64,000 nucleotides of DNA, taken from NCBI GenBank assembly GCA_025462865.1, contig JAOAPI010000099.1, positions 1 through 64,000 of the forward strand, in the 5' to 3' direction. Source of the stretch: Candidatus Sulfotelmatobacter sp. GTDB lineage: Bacteria > Acidobacteriota > Terriglobia > Terriglobales > Acidobacteriaceae. The position numbers and the translations under genes were made by a program. Below, piece by piece: positions 34,977 through 41,604 of the stretch; the first letter of the stretch is position 1, and each line of letters opens with the position of its first letter. The notes below the pieces were generated by a model, which saw nothing but the letters and a program-made list of their open reading frames with translations, did no database searches and had not been told where the DNA came from.

Positions 34977-35954
34977 CTACTCGGAGACGCTATGCTCTTC
35001 GTTCTGCGCTCGCAGAACGCGGTCGACAGAGTAGGGAGCACGGTTGCGCGGTTCGTGATAGTGGCGAACTTGCATTTCACCCAGCAATCCAATCGCGAGC
35101 AAGTTTAAGCCGCCAAGCAATAGTCCCAGAACCAGCATCATCATTGGACCATGCGAAGCCATTACATCAACATGGCGAAGGAATTTTTCCGCGCCCAGCC
35201 ACACGACCAGGGCGCTGCCTCCAAACATACTGAGCAGGCCGAAAGTTCCAAAGAAGTGCAGCGGACGCGAAAGATAGCGCAGCAGGAAGCGAATCGTTAT
35301 GAGGTCGAAGAAAACGCGGAAGGTGCGGGAGATGCCATAATGCGACACTCCGCGCTCACGGTTGACGTTGCGGATTGGCACTTCGCAAATGGACGCGCCA
35401 TACCATGACGCCAGCGCCGGGATAAACCGGTGCAACTCACCGTAGAGTGGAACTTGTTCCAGTATCTCGCGGCGATAGGCCTTGAAGGTGGTGCCAAAGT
35501 CGTGGATGTCGACTCCACTGAGCTTCGCCATGAGCCAGTTCGCGATGCGGGAAGGAATACGGCGCATCCAGAAGTTATCGATTCGAACCTTGCGCCAGCC
35601 GCTTACGATATCGTACCCAGCCGCAATTTTTTCCAGAAACATCGGAATGTCGGCGGGATCGTGCTGCAGATCACCGTCCATCGCGATGATGTATTCTCCG
35701 CGGGCGTGATCGAAACCCGCGGCTAAACCGGCGGTTTGACCGAAATTGCGGCGAAGTTTTACCACAGTTACCCGGCTATCGACAGCCGCAATTTCGCGCA
35801 ACATGGCAAACGTGTGATCGCTCGATCCGTCATCCACCAGCACGATTTCGAACGTCTCGGCAGCGGCTTCCATCACCGCCTTCAGACGGTCGTAGAGATC
35901 AGTGACGTTCTCCTGCTCGTTGTGCAGGGGGACCACTATGGAGTATTTGGGCAC
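34977..35954 (-). CDS. Polyprenyl-phosphate-type family 2 glycosyltransferase (GtrB/ArnC-like)
   Basis: The product is 325 residues from GTG 35954 (reading MPKYSIVVPLHNEQENV); the open frame extends upstream but is not coding. The GT2 domain (about 1-225) has VLVDDGSSDHT, the metal-binding DGDLQHDP and SGWRKVRIDNF. Two membrane helices lie near the C-terminus (about 235-255 and 275-300). This layout fits enzymes that move a sugar from a nucleotide to undecaprenyl phosphate at the inner membrane (GtrB, ArnC). The sugar is unknown and no flippase or O-antigen gene is adjacent. No Shine-Dalgarno precedes the GTG. Confidence 0.88.
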   Translation of the reverse strand: MPKYSIVVPLHNEQENVTDLYDRLKAVMEAAAETFEIVLVDDGSSDHTFAMLREIAAVDSRVTVVKLRRNFGQTAGLAAGFDHARGEYIIAMDGDLQHDPADIPMFLEKIAAGYDIVSGWRKVRIDNFWMRRIPSRIANWLMAKLSGVDIHDFGTTFKAYRREILEQVPLYGELHRFIPALASWYGASICEVPIRNVNRERGVSHYGISRTFRVFFDLITIRFLLRYLSRPLHFFGTFGLLSMFGGSALVVWLGAEKFLRHVDVMASHGPMMMLVLGLLLGGLNLLAIGLLGEMQVRHYHEPRNRAPYSVDRVLRAQNEEHSVSE

Positions 35955-35963
35955 AGTCTTTTT

Positions 35964-35969
35964 ATTATA
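35964..35969 (-). promoter_or_regulatory. -10 box close to the glycosyltransferase start
   Basis: TATAAT on the minus strand ends nine bases before GTG 35954, predicting a leaderless or nearly leaderless mRNA. A weak TTGGCA lies about 20 bp further upstream. Confidence 0.4.
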
Positions 35970-36055
35970 TAGCGCCAAGTGTTCGCCGTATGCCAATTTA
36001 TCGCCGGTACGTAACCGACGGGTAACCGATTTCCATCCCTGAAAGGAGCATCCGT

Positions 36056-36114
36056 AGAGACGTAGCTTGCCACGTCTTGCCGCCAGCAAGTAAGACGTTG
36101 CAAGCAAGATCTCT
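36056..36114. repeat. REP-like imperfect inverted repeat
   Basis: About 59 bp bounded by AGAGA and TCTCT, with GACGT and GCAAG motifs repeated in both arms (GACGTAGCTTGCCACGTC is itself a hairpin). It lies between the glycosyltransferase start and the small coiled-coil gene and looks like a dispersed intergenic repeat. Confidence 0.55.
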
Positions 36115-36139
36115 GTGACAGAGCTGAGGATAAGAACGG

Positions 36140-36391
36140 TCAGCCCTGCTCTTTCAATTTGAGCCGGGACTTGTTTTCTTCCATGAATTTCTTCAGATCC
36201 TCTGCCGTGCCCAACAGCCGATTCCACTGCTCGTAGTACAACGTCACCGGAAAGCGTCCCAGTCCATAAACGCTGACGCCGCCTTTTTCGCCGACCTTGA
36301 AGATCAGGTCGCCGCTGCGTTTCTTGGTGTCGACTTCTTTCTCCAACTGCGATAAACGGGCTTTTAGTTCTTCATACGTCGGTTCTGACAT
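36140..36391 (-). CDS. Small coiled-coil protein of unknown function
   Basis: The product is 83 residues from ATG 36391, after AAGAGGAAACGC; the open frame upstream is not coding. Residues 4-24 form a heptad-like helix (YEELKARLSQLEKEV). A short beta segment follows, GDLIFKVGEKGGVSVYGLGR, then FPVTLYYEQWNRLLG and a charged C-terminal helix. Similar small proteins annotated only as hypothetical occur in several phyla. No signal peptide or membrane span is present. It is divergent from the metal-motif peptide gene. Confidence 0.72.
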   Translation of the reverse strand: MSEPTYEELKARLSQLEKEVDTKKRSGDLIFKVGEKGGVSVYGLGRFPVTLYYEQWNRLLGTAEDLKKFMEENKSRLKLKEQG

Positions 36392-36538
36392 GCGTTTCCT
36401 CTTCTGAAAAATTTGATGGCTGCCTGACACGCTCAAGCGGGACAAACAAAACAATCCACTCCATAGTAACTTGTCGCGCATTGCCTTGTGCATGCAACCG
36501 TTATAGTCTGGAAAGAATCTAGCCCATTGCAGGAACTT

Positions 36539-36808
36539 ATGCGGGTTACTCTTCGATGGTTGACGTGGCTCTGCCTGTCCTTGATGTTGTGGACGGCGGT
36601 GGCGGAGTCTACTCACAACCACCCGAACAAGACCGCATCGGCCTCATGCTCGATTTGCGTTGCAGCACATAGCACCGCGCCTTCGACCAACATCCATCAA
36701 GCCCGCCCGGTTTTTGCCGCGATCGGCTTGCTGCACGAAGAAGAACTCATTGCGAAAGCCCGGTTCAGTGTTTTTGATCTGGGCATTCGTGGCCCTCCTG
36801 CCGTTTAG
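36539..36808 (+). CDS. Small exported DUF2946-like protein with HxH and CxxC motifs
   Basis: The product is 89 residues from ATG 36539, after AGGAACTT. A signal peptide of about 23 residues (LRWLTWLCLSLMLWTAVA) precedes HNHP and CSICVAAH, a His/Cys set that could bind a metal such as copper. The arrangement resembles DUF2946, often found beside TonB-dependent receptors. It starts 355 bp before, and ends 85 bp before, the receptor gene on the same strand, so co-transcription is plausible. The family match is from memory and not certain. Confidence 0.65.
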   Translation: MRVTLRWLTWLCLSLMLWTAVAESTHNHPNKTASASCSICVAAHSTAPSTNIHQARPVFAAIGLLHEEELIAKARFSVFDLGIRGPPAV

Positions 36809-36893
36809 GGATTCTGACAGATCAAAGATCAAAGCTCCGGCATTACAGCCGGTCGATCCCTATTCACCCTTTTTACGATTTCAGGAGGAGTTC

Positions 36894-39599
36894 ATGCGTA
36901 CTTCATTCAAATGGCGATTCAGGGCCATACTTGCGGTCATCTTCTTTGCCGCTTCCGTCGCGGCCCAATCGGTGGGAAATTCTGGATCAATCAACGGCAG
37001 CGTAGTCGATCCCACGGGTGCGGTTGTCCCCAACGCCAAGGTACAAATCCGTAATCCCGTGAGCGGCTTTGATCGTTCCACTACCACGGACAACGCGGGA
37101 AGATTTGCCTTCACCAACGTTCCTTTCAATCCCTACCACCTGACCATAACTGCCAGCGGCTTCTCGTCCTCCGCACGAGACGTGGAGCCTCGCTCATCGG
37201 TTCCAGTGAATGTTGCCATTACTCTCAAGGTTTTGGGCTCGACTACGCAGGTGACGGTGGAAGCTGAAGGCGGGGACTTGGTCGAGAACGATCCCACTTT
37301 CCACACCGACGTAGACAGGAACCTGTTCGATAAGCTTCCGCTGGAAAGCGCTTCATCGTCCGTCAGTTCGCTCGTAACGCTCGCGACGCCGGGTATTTCT
37401 GCCGACTCCAATGGGCTATTTCACGGATTGGGCGATCACGCGGAGAATTCATTTTCGGTTGATGGACAACCGATTACCGATCAGCAGAGCAAGGTATTCT
37501 CCAACCAAATTCCACTGGATTCAATTCAGTCGATGGAAGTCATTTCCGGAGCGCCGCCCGCCGAATACGGCGATAAGACCAGCATCGTGATCAACGTAAC
37601 CACAAGGTCGGGCCAGGGGGAAACTACACCGCATGGCACCGTCTCAACCTCCTACGGTTCATTTGGGACTTCCAATGTGATGGCTGATCTGGCCTATGGC
37701 GGCCAGAAATGGGGGAACTTTATTTCGGTAAGCGGATTGAACAGCGGGCGATTCCTTGATCCACCAGAGTTCACCGTGATGCACGACAAGGGTAATGAGG
37801 AAAATCTATTCGACCGCGTGGATTACCAGCTCAGTGGCACTGATTCGGTTCACCTGAATTTCGGCTACACGCGTTCCTGGTTCCAAACACCTAATACATT
37901 CGACACCCAGAACGCGACGGCCTGGAATTGTGTCGTGGTCTGCAACGGCGGTCTCGACCCGAACGGCAATGTCGTAGGGCCAGCGGATCAGCGTTCGCAA
38001 ATCAAAACCTTTAACATTGCACCCTCGTGGACCCGCTTGCTCAGTTCAAACGCGGTGTTCACCCTCGGCGCTTTTGTTCGCCGGGATCAATTCAACTACT
38101 ACCCGAGCGGCAACCCTTTTGCTGATCTTGGCCCGACCAATCTCCAAAGAGAGACCGTGGGACAGAATCGCAAACTGACCAATGCCGGACTTCGGTCGGA
38201 TGTTTCCTATGTCAAAGGAATTCACAACCTGAAGCTAGGGGCCGTCTATCAGCAAACGTTCCTCGATGAGCAGGACACTCTAGGTATCATCGATCCCACG
38301 TTGCTTTCCTCGAGCTTCGGCTGTCCGAATGGGAATCCGGCGCCCGACCCTTGCGCTGTTCTCCCGCCTTTTGATCTGACGACCGGCGGTGGCTTGTTCA
38401 CCTTCAACGGACACACCGACGTGAAGGAACTCGCACTATACGTGCGAGACAACATCACTAAGGGAAATTGGTCTTTCAATGTCGGGTTGCGTGGCGATTT
38501 CTATAACGGCCTAACCACGCACAAAGAAGCGGAGCCCAGGCTCGGCGTCGCATACAACATCAAGAAGACGAATACAGTTCTTCGCGCGTCGTATGCGCGA
38601 GTGCTAGAAACTCCATTCAATGAGAATCTGGTCCTCTCCAGCATCGGGTGCGGCAATAGCGTTTTGAATCCGCTGCTGGGTTGCACGGTCTCAGGCGTAA
38701 CGCCATTTGCTCCGGGCTGGCGCAATGAATTCCACGCCGGAATCCAGCAGGCCTTCGGTCGGTATGTGGTCTTTTCTGGTGAGTACATCTGGAAGTACAC
38801 GCACAACGCCTACGACTTCAGCATCCTGGGGAATACTCCGATCACCTTTCCCATTGAGTGGGAGAGGTCGAAGATCCCCGGATACGCCGGACGCGTAAGC
38901 GTGCCGAACTTCCACGGATTCTCCGCGTTGGCTGTTTTCTCCAGCGTAGCAGCGCGGTTCTTCACGCCTCAGATCGGCGGAGCGGGCGCCGTGCCCGCTG
39001 TCGCGCTAGGTTCAACGACTTCTACTCCGTTTCGAATCGACCACGACGAGAAATTCAATCTAACGACACACATTCAATACCAGCCATGGAAAGCCGGCCC
39101 GTGGTTCGGCTTCAACTGGCGCTACGACAGCGGTCTGGTGGCAGGCCAAACGCCTTGTTTCGGCGGCAATTGCTCTCAGACCACGGTCGATTCCACTGGG
39201 GCTCCGGCGGTCGCCCTGACGGACTCGTTCGGAACTCCGCTGACCGCAGATCAGGAATTTGAAGCTGGACTCTTCTGCGGATCGCAACGCGCGACGCCGA
39301 CGGTTGCATTGCCGAATCCCTGTCCTTTGTCGCAATACGGATCGACTCTGTTAAATATCCCTAAACCGAACACGGAAAACGACGACAAGAATCCACCGCG
39401 GATTGCCGCTCGAAGTCTCTTCGATCTTTCTATCGGCCATGACAATCTTTTCCACGGCGATGAGTACAAAGTGAGTCTGCAATTGACGGCCATCAATATA
39501 ACCAACAACTATGCGCTGTACAACTTTCTTTCCACCTTCAGCGGGACGCACTACGTCACCCCGCGGGCACTAACAGCGCAGATCGGTTTCCACTTCTAG
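36894..39599 (+). CDS. TonB-dependent receptor, Oar-like, with carboxypeptidase-regulatory-like domain
   Basis: The product is 901 residues from ATG 36894, after AGGAGGAG. A signal peptide ends at about residue 24 (ASVAAQ). A carboxypeptidase-regulatory-like (CarboxypepD_reg) domain follows at about 30-115 (SINGSVVDPTGAVVPNAKVQ, DNAGRFAFTNVP). The plug domain is at about 120-245 (SFSVDGQPITDQQSK, then MEVISGAPPAEYGDKTS). The remainder is a beta-barrel ending in QIGFHF with the terminal Phe expected of outer-membrane proteins. It takes up a ligand using TonB energy. The neighbouring metal-motif peptide hints at a metal ligand. A strong terminator follows. Confidence 0.93.
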   Translation: MRTSFKWRFRAILAVIFFAASVAAQSVGNSGSINGSVVDPTGAVVPNAKVQIRNPVSGFDRSTTTDNAGRFAFTNVPFNPYHLTITASGFSSSARDVEPRSSVPVNVAITLKVLGSTTQVTVEAEGGDLVENDPTFHTDVDRNLFDKLPLESASSSVSSLVTLATPGISADSNGLFHGLGDHAENSFSVDGQPITDQQSKVFSNQIPLDSIQSMEVISGAPPAEYGDKTSIVINVTTRSGQGETTPHGTVSTSYGSFGTSNVMADLAYGGQKWGNFISVSGLNSGRFLDPPEFTVMHDKGNEENLFDRVDYQLSGTDSVHLNFGYTRSWFQTPNTFDTQNATAWNCVVVCNGGLDPNGNVVGPADQRSQIKTFNIAPSWTRLLSSNAVFTLGAFVRRDQFNYYPSGNPFADLGPTNLQRETVGQNRKLTNAGLRSDVSYVKGIHNLKLGAVYQQTFLDEQDTLGIIDPTLLSSSFGCPNGNPAPDPCAVLPPFDLTTGGGLFTFNGHTDVKELALYVRDNITKGNWSFNVGLRGDFYNGLTTHKEAEPRLGVAYNIKKTNTVLRASYARVLETPFNENLVLSSIGCGNSVLNPLLGCTVSGVTPFAPGWRNEFHAGIQQAFGRYVVFSGEYIWKYTHNAYDFSILGNTPITFPIEWERSKIPGYAGRVSVPNFHGFSALAVFSSVAARFFTPQIGGAGAVPAVALGSTTSTPFRIDHDEKFNLTTHIQYQPWKAGPWFGFNWRYDSGLVAGQTPCFGGNCSQTTVDSTGAPAVALTDSFGTPLTADQEFEAGLFCGSQRATPTVALPNPCPLSQYGSTLLNIPKPNTENDDKNPPRIAARSLFDLSIGHDNLFHGDEYKVSLQLTAINITNNYALYNFLSTFSGTHYVTPRALTAQIGFHF

Positions 39600-39612
39600 G
39601 GGATCGATTCAA

Positions 39613-39647
39613 CCAAAAGGCGGCCGGAATTTCGGCCGCCTTTTTTC
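39613..39647 (+). terminator. Rho-independent terminator after the TonB receptor
   Basis: GGCGGCCGAA (39619-39628) pairs with TTCGGCCGCC (39631-39640), followed by six T. An AAAA flank allows function in both directions. Confidence 0.92.
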
Positions 39648-39782
39648 TTTCCTGCGACAGCGAAAAACGGCAAAATTGTAAATCAGTGTAAAACGTCGGC
39701 AACCGTCCTGAGGATGTGAGCCCGCCTGGTAGAATGACGACACCTCTTCCAAGGATTGCGGGATTCTTTTCAGGAGAAATAC

Positions 39783-40562
39783 TTGAAGATAAACCTTCTC
39801 GCCCGGGCGATCATGGCCTTATTCTGCTTAACTCTTATTTCTCTTTTCTCTCGGGCGCAGGAGAATACACCTCCACCGCCAGCGAAGCAGAAGGACAAAG
39901 CAGCACAGGGCGTGAGCGTTCCAGACAAGAATGCGGGAACTTCAAACGATCGGCTTTTCTATACTCTGCCGAATTTTCTAAGCTTGGAAAATGGAGGGCA
40001 GGTTCCTCCCCTCACCACCGCACAGAAATTCAAAGTTGTGGCCCGTGGTTCGTTCGATCCCGTGGTTTATCCCTGGTACGGTTTCCTGGCGGCAATCAGT
40101 CAGGCGGAGAACAGCGAGCCGGGCTACGGACAGGGCTGGGGAGGCTACGGTAAGCGCTACGGTGCGGCCTTTGCGGACGGAACGATCGAGAATTTTATAA
40201 CCGGGGCGATCCTCCCCTCGGCGCTACATCAGGATCCGAGATATTTCCAACTAGGCCATGGGAGTTTCATGCATCGCAGCCTCTACGCCATCAGTCGCAA
40301 CCTTGTCACCCGCACCGATTCTGGCGGTGAGCAATTCAACTATTCCGAAATTGTTGGCGGAGGGATGTCGGCCTTCATTTCCACGTACAGCTACCATCCC
40401 AGCGCGGACAAGACAGTTTCGAATGCTCTTAGCGTATGGGCAACCCAATACGCCTACGACACAATCACCATCGTGGTGAAAGAATTCTGGCCCGACATTC
40501 ATCGCAAGTTGTCGCACAAGAACCAGGTCGAGGCGCCCGCGGCTGTCAGTGCCAAGCCTTAG
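39783..40562 (+). CDS. Exported acidobacterial protein of unknown function
   Basis: The product is 259 residues from TTG 39783, placed just after AGGAGAAATAC; an upstream in-frame TTG at 39756 is less likely. A signal peptide ends near residue 26 (LFSRAQE). A Pro/Lys linker precedes a domain with many Gly and aromatic residues: PLTTAQKFKVVARGSFDPVV, YGKRYGAAFADGTIENF, LHQDPRYFQLGHGSFMHR and SYHPS. The pattern recurs in exported acidobacterial proteins, possibly outer-membrane associated. No catalytic motif is seen. The gene follows the receptor terminator, so it is transcribed separately. Confidence 0.75.
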   Translation: MKINLLARAIMALFCLTLISLFSRAQENTPPPPAKQKDKAAQGVSVPDKNAGTSNDRLFYTLPNFLSLENGGQVPPLTTAQKFKVVARGSFDPVVYPWYGFLAAISQAENSEPGYGQGWGGYGKRYGAAFADGTIENFITGAILPSALHQDPRYFQLGHGSFMHRSLYAISRNLVTRTDSGGEQFNYSEIVGGGMSAFISTYSYHPSADKTVSNALSVWATQYAYDTITIVVKEFWPDIHRKLSHKNQVEAPAAVSAKP

Positions 40563-40597
40563 GACACGCCGCTGCCTGAAATCTTTCCTAGTCAAAC

Positions 40598-41581
40598 ATG
40601 AAGATTCTGGTTACAGGTAGCAGCGGCCATTTGGGCGAAGGCCTGGTTCGAACGTTGAAAGAACAGAACCGCGAGCTCATCAGCATCGATCTCGTTCCCT
40701 CCGAGTTCACTACCGACGTTGGCTCCATCGTTGATCGTTCTTTCGTCAAACGATGCATGCAGGGGGTGGGCTGTGTGATTCACACTGCGACCTTGCACAA
40801 ACCTCACGTCGGCACGCACACGCGGCAAAGCTTCGTCGATACCAACGTCACGGGCACCCTCAATCTTTTAGAAGAAGCCAAACTTGCTGGTGTTCATTCG
40901 TTTATTTTCACCAGCACCACCAGTGCATTCGGCAGCGCGCTTACGCCGCCAGATGGAAGTCCGGCTGCCTGGGTGACTGAAACGGTGAAGACCGTTCCCC
41001 GAAATATCTATGGAGTGACCAAGACAGCGGCGGAAGACCTCTGCGAGTTATTTCACCGCAAACATCGGCTTGCCTGCGTGATCCTGAGAACGTCTCGTTT
41101 TTTCCCTGAACAGGATGATCGCAAAGAGACAAGACAGTTTTACGACGATGGGAACGTTAATGCGAATGAATTTCTTTACCGGCGGGTAGATCTCGAAGAC
41201 GTTGTAACCGCCCATCTGTTGGCGGTTGAAAAGGCGCCTGCGATCGGTTTCGGCCGCTACATTGTGAGCGCCACCACGCCCTTTACTGGCGACGATCTGG
41301 CCGATCTGCGCGACAACGCGCCAGTCGTGGTGAAGCGAAGAGTTCCGGGGTATGAAGCTGAGTACGCCCGCCGTGGCTGGAAGATGTTTCCGGGCATCGA
41401 CAGAGTGTACGTGAACGCCCTGGCCCGCCATGAACTAGGGTGGCGACCTCGATACGATTTCAGTTACGTTCTAGAACGGTTGATAGCGGAGGAGGATCCA
41501 CGCAGCCCTCTCGCTCGCACCGTGGGATCGAAGGGCTACCATTCGGAAACATTCACCGAAGGCCCTTACCCAACTGAGTAG
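40598..41581 (+). CDS. NAD-dependent epimerase/dehydratase family protein
   Basis: The product is 327 residues. The extended SDR fold is shown by VTGSSGHLGEGLV (about 5-17), HTATLHKPHV, NVTGTLNLLEEAK, FTSTTSAFG and the YGVTK catalytic pair (about 133-137). It probably acts on a nucleotide sugar or related substrate, which cannot be named. The C-terminal GWRPRYDFSYVLERL is typical of the family. It starts 36 bp after the exported-protein gene on the same strand without a clear Shine-Dalgarno. It is convergent with the PPDK_N fusion gene, 23 bp apart. Confidence 0.87.
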   Translation: MKILVTGSSGHLGEGLVRTLKEQNRELISIDLVPSEFTTDVGSIVDRSFVKRCMQGVGCVIHTATLHKPHVGTHTRQSFVDTNVTGTLNLLEEAKLAGVHSFIFTSTTSAFGSALTPPDGSPAAWVTETVKTVPRNIYGVTKTAAEDLCELFHRKHRLACVILRTSRFFPEQDDRKETRQFYDDGNVNANEFLYRRVDLEDVVTAHLLAVEKAPAIGFGRYIVSATTPFTGDDLADLRDNAPVVVKRRVPGYEAEYARRGWKMFPGIDRVYVNALARHELGWRPRYDFSYVLERLIAEEDPRSPLARTVGSKGYHSETFTEGPYPTE

Positions 41582-41604
41582 CTTTCCCCGGCGAAATATT
41601 TGCA

